DNA from: Herbiconiux gentiana
GTDB lineage: Bacteria > Actinomycetota > Actinomycetes > Actinomycetales > Microbacteriaceae
NCBI RefSeq assembly: GCF_024978135.1
Contig: NZ_JANTEZ010000007.1
Span: forward strand, 1-64,000
Direction: 5' to 3'
DNA length: 64,000 nucleotides
Translations under genes and position numbers: made by a program
Notes under the pieces: generated by a model
What the model was told of the DNA's origin: nothing
The model's input: the letters and a program-made list of their open reading frames with translations, nothing else
The model's database searches: none
Shown: one piece after another, positions 35,832 to 44,304 of the stretch
How positions within the stretch are numbered: the first letter of the stretch is position 1
Layout: every line of letters begins with the position of its first letter

Positions 35832-37507
35832 GCGCCCGGCGCCCGCCCTCGGCCCCGCCGGAGATCCCCGGCTTCTCCTTCGTCGAGCTGCTGGGCTCGG
35901 GCGGGTTCGCCGACGTCTTTCTCTACGAGCAGCGGATGCCCCGCCGCCGCGTCGCCATCAAGGTGCTGCTCGCCGAGGCCCTCACCGAGGGTGCCCGGGA
36001 GAGCTTCGACGCCGAGGCGAACCTGATGGCGCAGCTCTCGACGCACCCGTCGATCGTCACGATCTACCAGGCGGACATCGCGGGCGACGGCCGCCCCTAC
36101 CTCGCCATGGAGTACTGCCCGAAACCCAACCTCGGAGCCCGGTACCGGCGCGAGAAGATCAGCGTGGCCGAGGCGCTCCGTATCGGCGTCCAGGTCGCGG
36201 GTGCGGTCGAGACCTCGCACCGCGCGGGAATCCTGCACCGCGACATTAAGCCGGCGAATATTCTCGTCACGGAATACAATCGCCCGGCTCTCACCGACTT
36301 CGGCATCTCCGTCGCGCTGGTCGGCGGCGTGGGCTCGGGCTCTAGTGGCGCCAACGGCAGCGGCGGCGGCGCCGAGCAGGAGTCGGTCGGGATGTCGATC
36401 CCGTGGTCTCCGCCCGAGGTGTTCGGCGCGGTGGCGCAGAGCGGGGCGGCGGCCGACATCTACGCCCTGGGTGCGACGGTGTACACGATCCTCGCGGGCC
36501 GCTCGCCGTTCGAGGTGCCGGGCGGGGCGAACACGGGGCTCGACCTGATCGCGCGCATCCAGTCGGCCCCGCTGGCGCCGACCGGGCGGATGGACGTGCC
36601 CGCCTCGCTCGAGCAGGTGCTCGCCACCGCCATGGCCAAGCGGCCCGACGAGCGGTACACGTCGGCGCTCGAGTTCGCCCGGGCGCTGCAGAAGATCCAG
36701 CTCGAGCTCGCGATGTCGGTCACCCCGGCCGACGTGCTCGACGACACCCTCCCCTCCGACGACTTCGAGGAGGAGGACGACGGCAACACACGCATCCGCG
36801 GCATCGTCACGATCGACCCCACGGCCCCGGCCCCACCCCGCGGCCGCCGCACGCCCCCACCCGTCGCGCCCGCGCCCGCTCCCCGACCCCCTGTGTCAGC
36901 TCCCTCCCCTTCGGCGAGTGGTCACTTTCCGCCCCAAAACCCCGTGTTCAGCGCCGAAAGTGACCACTCGCCACGAGGAGGAGGGCGCGTGCGCGCGGGC
37001 GGGGCGGAGGACGTGCTCGAGGAGACCGTGCAGCGCGCGGGCAGCGGCGCGGTCGACGCCGGACCCGCGCCCGCCGCGACGGGTGCGCGGCGGAGCCGGG
37101 TGCCGTGGATCGTGGCGAGCGCCGCGCTCGTGCTGCTCGTCGGCGTCGGCGCCCTCGTGTTCGCGCTGAACGGCGGCGCCGGCAGCCCCGCCGAGCAGAA
37201 CGCCGAAGCCACCGACGAGCCCGTCGACACCGTGCAGATCGACAACGCCGCCGTGCAGGCCCCCACCGACATCGTGGCCACCCCCGGCCCCGACGGCGTC
37301 GTCTTCACCTGGACGAACCCCGACCCCCAGGACGGCGACACCTACCGCTGGGCCCCCGCCACCCCGGGCGCCGAGCAGCAGGCCCGCAGCATCGACAAGC
37401 CCACCGTCACGGTGGTTCCCGAAGGAGGACAGCCCGTGTGCATCGACGTGAGCGTGGTGCGGAGCGACGGCCGGGGTTCCGACGCGGCGACCGGATGCTC
37501 GACATGA
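35828..37507 (+). CDS. Membrane Ser/Thr protein kinase with outside FN3-like domain
   Basis: A 559-residue PknB-type kinase. It has the glycine loop LLGSGGFADVF (21-31), Lys45 in AIKVLL, catalytic HRDIKPANIL (137-146), DFG 157-159 and SIPWSPPEV in place of APE. A linker (about 300-420) holds the acidic motif EEEDDGNTRIRG and a stretch encoded by a palindromic element (363-382). One helix at about 425-447 leads to a C-terminal outside domain (about 470-559) resembling a single FN3 repeat (APTDIVATPGPDGVVFTWTN). No PASTA repeats. It parallels Pkb2 of the Bifidobacterium PFNA cluster. The codons around the HRD motif are unusually AT-rich. Confidence 0.92.
   Translation: MSARRPPSAPPEIPGFSFVELLGSGGFADVFLYEQRMPRRRVAIKVLLAEALTEGARESFDAEANLMAQLSTHPSIVTIYQADIAGDGRPYLAMEYCPKPNLGARYRREKISVAEALRIGVQVAGAVETSHRAGILHRDIKPANILVTEYNRPALTDFGISVALVGGVGSGSSGANGSGGGAEQESVGMSIPWSPPEVFGAVAQSGAAADIYALGATVYTILAGRSPFEVPGGANTGLDLIARIQSAPLAPTGRMDVPASLEQVLATAMAKRPDERYTSALEFARALQKIQLELAMSVTPADVLDDTLPSDDFEEEDDGNTRIRGIVTIDPTAPAPPRGRRTPPPVAPAPAPRPPVSAPSPSASGHFPPQNPVFSAESDHSPRGGGRVRAGGAEDVLEETVQRAGSGAVDAGPAPAATGARRSRVPWIVASAALVLLVGVGALVFALNGGAGSPAEQNAEATDEPVDTVQIDNAAVQAPTDIVATPGPDGVVFTWTNPDPQDGDTYRWAPATPGAEQQARSIDKPTVTVVPEGGQPVCIDVSVVRSDGRGSDAATGCST
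36914..36973. repeat. 17-bp-arm palindromic element inside the kinase gene
   Basis: Perfect inverted repeat GGCGAGTGGTCACTTTC (36914-36930) and its complement (36957-36973), separated by 26 bases with a short A/C run. It lies in frame inside the kinase linker and its length (60 bases) keeps the frame. It looks like a small interspersed palindromic unit rather than coding sequence under protein selection. Confidence 0.85.
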
Positions 37508-38262
37508 GCTCCCCCGACGAGACCACCGCCCCGCCGCCCACCGCCCCCGCGTCCCGCTCCGACGCGAGCGTGGAGTTCTGCGGCGAGTGGTTCGCCCTCG
37601 ACCCCGCGAAGCCGTTCGAGATCGGCCGCGACGCCGACCTGGACATCGACGACAACCAGTACCTGCACCGCCGCTTCCTGCAGATCGCCAACAACGACGG
37701 CATGTGGTGGCTGTCCAACGTCGGCTCGCGCCTGAGCGCCACCGTCTCCGACGCCAGCCGCACCATGCAGGCGTGGCTCGCGCCCGGTGCGCGCATGCCC
37801 ATCGTGTTCGGCCTCACCACCGTCGTCTTCACGGCCGGCCCCACGAGCTACGAGTTCACCGTGCACACCAGCGCCCCGACCTTCTTCGACTCCACCCCGG
37901 TGCCCGACGGCAGCGGGGCCACCACGGTCGGCGCGGTCACCTTCACCGCCTCGCAGAAGCTGCTCATCCTGGCCCTGGCCGAACCGATGCTGAAGCGCGA
38001 CGGCACGGGCACCAGCGAGATCCCGTCGAGCCAGCTCGCGGCCGAGCGGCTCGGCTGGGCGCTCAGCCGCTTCAACCGCAAGCTCGACAACGTCTGCGAC
38101 AAGCTCAGCCGCACCGGCGTCGAGGGTCTGCGCGGCGGCGTCGGCGCCCTCGCCACCAACCGCCGGGCGCGACTCGTCGAGTACGCGGTGCTCTCGCGCC
38201 TCGTCACGAAGGCCGACCTCCCCCTGCTCGACCAGCCCCACGACGACAGCGACGACAGGTAA
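37504..38262 (+). CDS. FHA-like protein with C-terminal helical domain
   Basis: A 252-residue protein. After 20 disordered residues an FHA-like domain is recognisable from PFEIGRDADLDIDDNQYLHRRF (about 37-58), with SNVGS replacing the usual STNGT. The C-terminal half (about 145-252), beginning FTASQKLLILALAEPML, is helical and resembles a winged-helix or small DNA-binding module, but this is uncertain. ATG 37504 overlaps the kinase stop (ATGA); ATG 37495 is an alternative. The gene lies 6 bases before the EssC-like ATPase gene, which suggests the two work together, perhaps as a phospho-dependent regulator. Confidence 0.78.
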   Translation: MSSPDETTAPPPTAPASRSDASVEFCGEWFALDPAKPFEIGRDADLDIDDNQYLHRRFLQIANNDGMWWLSNVGSRLSATVSDASRTMQAWLAPGARMPIVFGLTTVVFTAGPTSYEFTVHTSAPTFFDSTPVPDGSGATTVGAVTFTASQKLLILALAEPMLKRDGTGTSEIPSSQLAAERLGWALSRFNRKLDNVCDKLSRTGVEGLRGGVGALATNRRARLVEYAVLSRLVTKADLPLLDQPHDDSDDR

Positions 38263-38268
38263 CACCGG

Positions 38269-41200
38269 ATGCGCATCAAGGCCACCCTCCGCCGCCCCGG
38301 CGGCTCGGCGAGCAACCTGCAGATCACCGCCGACGCCACGGCGAGCGTGGGCGACATCGCCGAGGCGATCCACCTCGCCGATCCGCAGCTGAGCGAGTAC
38401 CAGCGCGCCCAGGTGCCGGAGGGCCTGACCCTCCAGGTCACCGGCACGGGCGGCGAGCAGCGCCTGGTCGACCCCACGTCCAACCTGATCGAGGCGGGCG
38501 TGCGCTCCGGCTCGGTGCTCGAGCTCGCCCGGCACAGCGAGGGCTTCAGCTCGGGCGGCCACGGCCCCGCGGCGGCGACGCTCCGGGTGCTCAGCGGGCC
38601 GGATGCGGGGGCCGAGTTCCCGCTCCCCTTCGGTTCCAGCTACATCGGCCGTGAGCGGGGCATCGACGTGCGCCTGAGCGACGGCCTGGTCTCGAAGCGG
38701 CACGCCCGCATCAACATCGGCGAGCAGGTCGAGATCGTCGACATGAAGTCGGCCAACGGTCTGCTGATGGGCGGCGAACAGGTCGCACGCACCACCCTGA
38801 GCTCCGCCGACGTCGTCGTTCTCGGCGACACCGCGATCTGCGTGGTGCCGCTGCAGCGGCTCGGCGGCGCGGCCCCGTCCACCCCCGTGATCGAGTTCAA
38901 CCGCTCCCCGCGGGTCGTGGCCAGGTACCCCGGCTCCGAGTTCCCCGCACCGACCCCGCCGAAGCAGCCGCAGCCCCTCCGCTTCCCGCTGGTGGCGCTG
39001 ATCGCCCCGCTGATCATGGGCCCCATCCTGTTCGCCGCGACCGGCAACGCCCTCAGCCTCGTCTTCATCGCGCTGAGCCCGATCCTGATGATCGGAACCT
39101 GGCTCGACCACAAGCTGCAGACCCGGGCACAGCTGCGGAACGCGATCAAGCAGTTCACCGAGTCGCTCGATGCCTTCGTCGCCTCCATGCACGAGCGCCA
39201 GCGGGTGCAGCGGGCGGTGCGGCTCACCGAGGCCCCGGCGGTGGCCGCGACGATCGACGCGGTGCAGCGCCTGGGTCAGCTGATGTGGACGCATCGGCCC
39301 GAGCATCCGTCGTTCTTGACCGCCCGCCTCGGGCTCGGCACGGCCCTGAGCCGCGACGTGGTGACCACGCCGAACGAGAACGACGCGCTGCCCGAGTACT
39401 ACGCCCAGGTCGAGCAGACCGCCGACCGCTTCTCGCGGATCGACGGCGTGCCGATCGTGGTGGAGCTGCGGAAGGCCGGCGCCCTCGGTGTCGCCGGGCC
39501 CGCCGAGCAGCGGCACGGCGTCGCCCGCGGCATCGTGACGCAGCTCGCCGCCCTGCACTCCCCCGCCGAGCTCGTGGTCACGGCGCTGGTCTCGCCGAGC
39601 TCCCGCTCCACCTGGGAGTGGCTGGAGTGGCTGCCCCACACCAGCTCGCCGCACAGTCCGCTGGCCGGCGACCACCTGGCCGACAACCCCGGCTCGGGAT
39701 CCGCGCTGCTCGCCCGCCTCGAGGACCTCATCTCCCGTCGCACCGCCGGCGCCCCCTCACCGCGCGGGCCGATCGACCCGGACGCCAAGAGCGGGGACGA
39801 CGAGGTCGCGCATCCGATCACCCCGTCGGTGCTCGTCGTGATCGAGGACGACGCACCGCTGGACCGCGGGCGTCTGACCCGGCTCGTCGAACGCGGTGCC
39901 GATGCGAACGTGCACGTGGTCTGGTCGGCACCCTCGATCGCCGCCCTGCCGGCCGCCTGTCGCAGCTTCGTGAGCGTCGACCAGGACGCCGCCGGCGCGA
40001 CCGCGGGCCAGGTGCGGCTCGGCGAGCACACCTTCCCGCTCGAGTGCGAGACCGTCGACGCCGACACCGCGCACCGCCTGGCCCGCCAGCTCTCGCCGGT
40101 CGTCGACGTCGGGGCGCCGGTCGACGACGACTCCGACCTGCCCCGCCAGGTGTCGTACCTGACCCTGGTGGGCTCCGAGCTCGCCGACGAGCCCGAGGCG
40201 GTGATCGACCGCTGGCGCGAGAGCAACTCGATCGCGCTCCGCGACGGCTCCCCGCACGTGCGCCGCAAGCAGGCGGGCTCGCTGCGCGCCCTGGTCGGGC
40301 ACTCGGGCACCGAGCCGTTCTACCTCGACATCCGCAACCAGGGACCGCACGCGCTCGTCGGCGGCACCACCGGTGCCGGCAAGTCGGAGTTCCTGCAATC
40401 CTGGGTGCTCGGCATGGCGGCGGCGCACAGCCCCGACCGGGCCACCTTCCTCTTCGTCGACTACAAGGGCGGCGCCGCCTTCGCCGAGTGCGTCGGCCTG
40501 CCGCACACCGTCGGTCTCGTCACCGACCTGAGCCCCCACCTCGTGCGGCGGGCCCTGACGAGCCTGCGGGCCGAGCTGCGCTACCGCGAGCACCTGCTCA
40601 ACCGCAAGAAGGCGAAAGACCTGATCTCGCTCGAGAAGACGGGCGACCCCGACACCCCGCCAAGCCTCCTGATCGTGGTCGACGAGTTCGCCGCGCTCGT
40701 GAACGAGGTGCCGGAGTTCGTGGACGGCGTCGTCGACGTCGCCCAGCGCGGACGCTCGCTCGGGCTGCACCTCATCCTCGCCACGCAGCGACCGGCGGGC
40801 GTGATCAAGGACAACCTGCGCGCCAACACGAACCTCCGCATCGCCCTGCGGATGGCCGACGCCGACGACTCCAGCGACATCCTCGGCGACCCGATGGCCG
40901 CCTACTTCGACCAGTCGATCCCGGGCCGCGGCGCCGCGAAGACCGGACCGGGACGGCTCGCGCCCTTCCAGACCGGCTACGCGGGCGGCTGGACCACGAG
41001 CACCCCGCCCCGCCCCCGGATCGACCTCGTCGAGATGGACTTCGGCGCCGGCGCCGCGTGGGAGGTGCCCGAGGACGAGGAGACCCCCGAGTCGGTGGAG
41101 CAGGGGCCGACCGACATCGCGCGGCTGGTCACGAGCATCCGTCACGCCGCCTCGATGGCGAAGATCCCCGAGCCCCGCAAGCCCTGGCTCGACGAGCTCG

Positions 41201-42720
41201 CGGCGGTCTACGACTTCTCGCTGCTGCCCAACCCGAGAACGGATGAGCGGCTGCTGCTCGGCGTGATCGACGACCCGGCCAGCCAGAGCCAGCCCACGGT
41301 GTTCTACGAGCCCGACCGCGACGGCAACATGGCCGTGCTCGGCACCGGTGGCTCGGGCAAGAGCGCCACCCTGCGCACCATCGCGGTCTCGGCCGCGGTC
41401 ACGCCGCGCGGCGGCCCGGTGCACGTCTACGGCCTCGACTTCGGCTCCAGCGGCCTCAGCATGCTCGAGGAGCTGCCCCACGTCGGGGCGATCATCTCGG
41501 GCGACGACGAGGAGCGCGTCGTGCGCCTGCTCCGCATGCTGCGCGACCTCGTCGACGACCGCTCGATCCGCTACTCGGCGGTTCGCGCCGGATCGATCGG
41601 GGAGTACCGGCGGATCGCCGACGCGCCCGCCGAGCCGCGCATCCTCGTGCTCGTCGACGGCATCGGCGCCTTCCGGGAGCAGTACGAGTTCGGCGGGCAC
41701 TCGGCCTGGTTCACGACCTTCGCGCAGATCGCCACCGACGGCCGCCAGGTCGGCGTGCACATCGTCGTGGCGGGCGACCGGCCGAACTCGGTGCCGGCCT
41801 CGCTCGGCTCGACCATCCAGCGCCGGCTCGTACTTCGCATGGCGAACGACGACGACTACGCCCTGCTCGGCGCCCCGAAGGACACGCTCAGCGCCGTCTC
41901 CCCGCCCGGTCGCGGCGTGATGGACGGCAACGAGGTGCAGATGGCCGTGCTCGGCGCCGACTCGAACGTGGCGATCCAGTCCCGCGAGATCTCCAAGCTC
42001 GCCGAGGCGATGCGCCGGCAGGGGGTGACGGATGCTCCACCGATCCTGACCCTCGGTGACGCGATCCCGCTCGGCACGCTCCCCGCGGTCGCGGCGGGGC
42101 AGCCCGTGATCGGGGTGCGCGACGACACGCTCGGCGCCCTCGGCATCGCGCCCGCGGGAGCGATGCTCGTCGCCGGAACCGCCGGCAGCGGGCGGTCGAC
42201 GGCGCTCGCGACCATCGCGACGGCGCTGCGACGGGCCGACCCGGGCATCCGTCTCGTGCACATCTCGCCACGCAAGACGAGCCTGACGCCTCTGCCGCTC
42301 TGGAGCCTGTCGCTCAGCGACCCGGCCCAGATTTCGGCCTTCGCCGACGACGTCACGGCCCAGCTGGACGCCGAGACGCTGAGGCCGACGCAGTTCGCGG
42401 TGTTCGTCGAGAACGTGGGCGAGCTGAACGGCGGCCCGGCCGAGGCCGACGTGGACCGGCTGGTGAAGCGGGCGCTGCGCGACGACGTGTTCGTGATCGG
42501 CGAGAGCGAGTCGTCGACCTGGTCGGCGGCGTGGACCCTCGGCGGAGCCTTCAAGAACTCCAAGCGCGGGCTGCTGCTGGTGCCGGGAGATCTCGACGGC
42601 GACTCGCTGCTCGGCACCTCGCTGGGTCGGTTCAAGCGGGCGGATCTTCCGCCTGGCCGGGGGTTCTACGTGCAGGGCGGCCGGGTCGTGAAGCTGCAGG
42701 TGGCCACCAGGGACGACTGA
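38269..42720 (+). CDS. EssC/FtsK-SpoIIIE-type ATPase of a type VII secretion-like system
   Basis: A 1483-residue protein, the size of firmicute EssC. Residues 1-90 look ubiquitin-like (YukD type). An FHA domain follows (about 100-200: SYIGRERGIDVRL, LVSKRHARINIG, KSANGLLM). Two helices lie at about 240-282. Three FtsK-type ATPase modules follow. The first is intact (GGTTGAGKSE with Lys705; LLIVVDEF). The second has GTGGSGKSA (Lys1031) but a degenerate Walker B (LVLVDGIG). The third has Arg1309 in place of the Walker Lys (GTAGSGRST). This pattern of one strong and two weak sites is typical of EccC/EssC. It should be the export motor for the WXG100 proteins downstream. Confidence 0.92.
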   Translation: MRIKATLRRPGGSASNLQITADATASVGDIAEAIHLADPQLSEYQRAQVPEGLTLQVTGTGGEQRLVDPTSNLIEAGVRSGSVLELARHSEGFSSGGHGPAAATLRVLSGPDAGAEFPLPFGSSYIGRERGIDVRLSDGLVSKRHARINIGEQVEIVDMKSANGLLMGGEQVARTTLSSADVVVLGDTAICVVPLQRLGGAAPSTPVIEFNRSPRVVARYPGSEFPAPTPPKQPQPLRFPLVALIAPLIMGPILFAATGNALSLVFIALSPILMIGTWLDHKLQTRAQLRNAIKQFTESLDAFVASMHERQRVQRAVRLTEAPAVAATIDAVQRLGQLMWTHRPEHPSFLTARLGLGTALSRDVVTTPNENDALPEYYAQVEQTADRFSRIDGVPIVVELRKAGALGVAGPAEQRHGVARGIVTQLAALHSPAELVVTALVSPSSRSTWEWLEWLPHTSSPHSPLAGDHLADNPGSGSALLARLEDLISRRTAGAPSPRGPIDPDAKSGDDEVAHPITPSVLVVIEDDAPLDRGRLTRLVERGADANVHVVWSAPSIAALPAACRSFVSVDQDAAGATAGQVRLGEHTFPLECETVDADTAHRLARQLSPVVDVGAPVDDDSDLPRQVSYLTLVGSELADEPEAVIDRWRESNSIALRDGSPHVRRKQAGSLRALVGHSGTEPFYLDIRNQGPHALVGGTTGAGKSEFLQSWVLGMAAAHSPDRATFLFVDYKGGAAFAECVGLPHTVGLVTDLSPHLVRRALTSLRAELRYREHLLNRKKAKDLISLEKTGDPDTPPSLLIVVDEFAALVNEVPEFVDGVVDVAQRGRSLGLHLILATQRPAGVIKDNLRANTNLRIALRMADADDSSDILGDPMAAYFDQSIPGRGAAKTGPGRLAPFQTGYAGGWTTSTPPRPRIDLVEMDFGAGAAWEVPEDEETPESVEQGPTDIARLVTSIRHAASMAKIPEPRKPWLDELAAVYDFSLLPNPRTDERLLLGVIDDPASQSQPTVFYEPDRDGNMAVLGTGGSGKSATLRTIAVSAAVTPRGGPVHVYGLDFGSSGLSMLEELPHVGAIISGDDEERVVRLLRMLRDLVDDRSIRYSAVRAGSIGEYRRIADAPAEPRILVLVDGIGAFREQYEFGGHSAWFTTFAQIATDGRQVGVHIVVAGDRPNSVPASLGSTIQRRLVLRMANDDDYALLGAPKDTLSAVSPPGRGVMDGNEVQMAVLGADSNVAIQSREISKLAEAMRRQGVTDAPPILTLGDAIPLGTLPAVAAGQPVIGVRDDTLGALGIAPAGAMLVAGTAGSGRSTALATIATALRRADPGIRLVHISPRKTSLTPLPLWSLSLSDPAQISAFADDVTAQLDAETLRPTQFAVFVENVGELNGGPAEADVDRLVKRALRDDVFVIGESESSTWSAAWTLGGAFKNSKRGLLLVPGDLDGDSLLGTSLGRFKRADLPPGRGFYVQGGRVVKLQVATRDD

Positions 42721-42838
42721 TGGGGACTTCTCCCCATCGCCGTCTGCGACAGGTGTCAATAGTGTCTTCCTTGTGAGACGCACTCACAGGAAGTAGCGGA
42801 TCCGGACAGTCCGGGCCGCGGAGATGAAGGAGAGAATC
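42721..42838 (+). promoter_or_regulatory. Intergenic region with two hairpins upstream of the WXG100 gene
   Basis: Immediately after the ATPase stop lies the hairpin TGGGGA-CTTC-TCCCCA (42721-42736). At 42766-42793 is a longer imperfect inverted repeat, CTTCCTTGTGAG with CTCACAGGAAG, one bulged base. Abundant WXG100 proteins usually have their own transcript, so this 118-base gap probably contains a promoter and a processing or regulatory structure. I cannot fix the -10/-35 boxes. Confidence 0.55.
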
Positions 42839-43105
42839 ATGGCCGTTTGGGGTCTCGATGTCGAGCAGGTTCGCGGACTGAGCAAGCAGCTGAACACGCA
42901 GTCGCAGCAGGTGCAGCAGATCCTCACCACGCTCACCAGCGCGCTGCAGAACGTGCAGTGGACCGGTCCGGACGCGGAGGGCTTCCGCAACGAGTGGAAC
43001 ACCACCCACACCGCCGCGCTGAAGCAGGTCATCACCGCTCTCGAGGACGCGTCGCAGAAGGCGTCGAAGAACGCCAGCGACCAGGAGTCGACCTCGAACG
43101 CCTAG
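42839..43105 (+). CDS. WXG100 (ESAT-6-like) secretion substrate
   Basis: An 88-residue protein with the classic helical hairpin: helix 1 about 8-38, the turn QWTGPDAEG with Trp41-x-Gly43, helix 2 about 48-80. No signal peptide. The usual C-terminal YxxxD/E export signal is not evident. ATG 42839 is chosen because AAGGAGA (42827-42833) serves as its ribosome-binding site; an upstream in-frame ATG at 42824 overlaps that site. It lies directly downstream of the EssC-like ATPase gene and is the expected exported partner. Confidence 0.92.
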   Translation: MAVWGLDVEQVRGLSKQLNTQSQQVQQILTTLTSALQNVQWTGPDAEGFRNEWNTTHTAALKQVITALEDASQKASKNASDQESTSNA

Positions 43106-43112
43106 CGTTCGC

Positions 43113-43138
43113 GGGGCGGGGGCTGCGGCCTCCGCCCC
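43113..43138 (+). terminator. GC-rich hairpin after the WXG100 gene
   Basis: An 11-bp stem (one G-U pair) starting GGGGCGG and ending CCGCCCC with loop TGCG, followed by a T/C-rich run. It is 8 bases after the WXG100 stop and 50 before the next start. It is likely a partial terminator or a 3'-end stabiliser that raises WXG100 output over the downstream genes. Confidence 0.6.
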
Positions 43139-43189
43139 TTCGCTGTCTCCTCCCCCGTCCTCCAACCCCGCACACGCTGAGAGGGTGTC

Positions 43190-44263
43190 ATGCCTGGTGG
43201 TTTCTACGGCGCCGATGTCGACGAGCTCCGCACGCTCGCGAAGAAGTTCGACACGGCCGCCTCGCAGCTCGAGACGGTCGGCACGACCCTCACCTCGAGC
43301 ATCAATCAGACGCAGGCCTGGCAGGGCCCCGACGCGGTGACGTTCCGGAGCGACTGGAACGGCATGCACACCTCGCAGCTGAAGGCGGCGGTCGCGGCGC
43401 TGACGGCCGGGAGCGAGGGGCTGCTGAAGAACGCGGACGAGCAGAACGCGGCGTCGACGGATTCGATCGGGGGCGGGTCGGGTGGGTCCGGTGCCGGGGG
43501 CTCCGGGGGCTCCGGGGGCTCCGGCGGCGGCTCGACCGGCAACGGCTCCGCGGGCGGCGGGGGCGGAGGCGGCGGGGGTGGCGCGAACGACGGCGGTGAC
43601 GACGGCAACGGGCCGTGGACCGGCAGCCGCTCCGACACCGACGTCTCGGGCTCGACCGGCATCGGCACCGCCGAGGGCAAGGCCGAGGGCACCTGGCAGT
43701 GGGGCGCGGGAGCGGCCGCCGAGGGCGAGTTCGGCGACGACACCTTCGGTGGCGAGGGCTCGGCCAACGTGCTGGCGGGCGCCGAGGGTACTGCCTCGGC
43801 CGAGGGGTCCTTCGGCTGGGACGAGGGGTTCGAGGGTGAGGCCAGCGCGGGCGGATTCGTCGGCGCCAAGGCCGAGGCCGAAGGCTCCGTCTCGGCACTG
43901 AACGGCTTCGCCGAGGCGGAGGGCAGCGCATCCGTCATGGCGGGCGCCGAAGCCAACGCGAACATCGGCGCCTCGATCGGCCCCGACAGCATCGGCGTGA
44001 ACGCCGGCGTGGACGCGTTCGCGGGGGCGAAGGCCGAGGCCGAGGCCTCCGCCTCGGTGGCCGGCGCGACCGCCACCGTCGGCGGCGAGGTCTACGCCGG
44101 CATCGGCGGCCACGCGAACATCGACGTCGGGGTCGACGGCGACACCTTCAACGGCACCATCGACGTCGGCGCCGCGCTCGGCATCGGCGGCGGCGTGAGC
44201 TTCGAGTTCGAGATCGACGCCTCTGACACCATCGACGCCATCGGCGGCCTGTTCGGGCTGTGA
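43190..44263 (+). CDS. WXG100-headed protein with Gly-rich linker and Ala/Gly/Glu repeat tail (candidate secreted effector)
   Basis: A 357-residue protein. Residues 1-92 form a WXG100 hairpin (Trp44-Gln-Gly46 in AWQGPDAV). Residues 93-135 are almost only Gly/Ser/Ala. The rest (about 150-340) is an alternating small/acidic pattern such as GAKAEAEGSVSAL and AEAEGSASVMAG, suggesting a long beta-rich or solenoid-like fold, ending in the hydrophobic GLFGL. The C-terminal half has no catalytic motif I recognise. By position and head domain it should be exported by the EssC-like system. Structural or pore-type roles are possible; neither is shown. Confidence 0.82.
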   Translation: MPGGFYGADVDELRTLAKKFDTAASQLETVGTTLTSSINQTQAWQGPDAVTFRSDWNGMHTSQLKAAVAALTAGSEGLLKNADEQNAASTDSIGGGSGGSGAGGSGGSGGSGGGSTGNGSAGGGGGGGGGGANDGGDDGNGPWTGSRSDTDVSGSTGIGTAEGKAEGTWQWGAGAAAEGEFGDDTFGGEGSANVLAGAEGTASAEGSFGWDEGFEGEASAGGFVGAKAEAEGSVSALNGFAEAEGSASVMAGAEANANIGASIGPDSIGVNAGVDAFAGAKAEAEASASVAGATATVGGEVYAGIGGHANIDVGVDGDTFNGTIDVGAALGIGGGVSFEFEIDASDTIDAIGGLFGL

Positions 44264-44304
44264 CCCGACTTGCCCTCCCCCTCCACTTCAGAAAGGCTCG
44301 AACC

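Noticed and set aside
42824-42838. Earlier in-frame ATG for the WXG100 gene (MKERI extension)
   Set aside because: The ATG immediately precedes the AAGGAGA ribosome-binding site that serves the ATG at 42839, and WXG100 proteins normally start close to the first helix.
38269-44263. Canonical mycobacterial ESX locus
   Set aside because: No EccB, EccD, EccE, mycosin, PE/PPE or EspG-type gene is visible; the ATPase has an EssC-like FHA head and full fused length.
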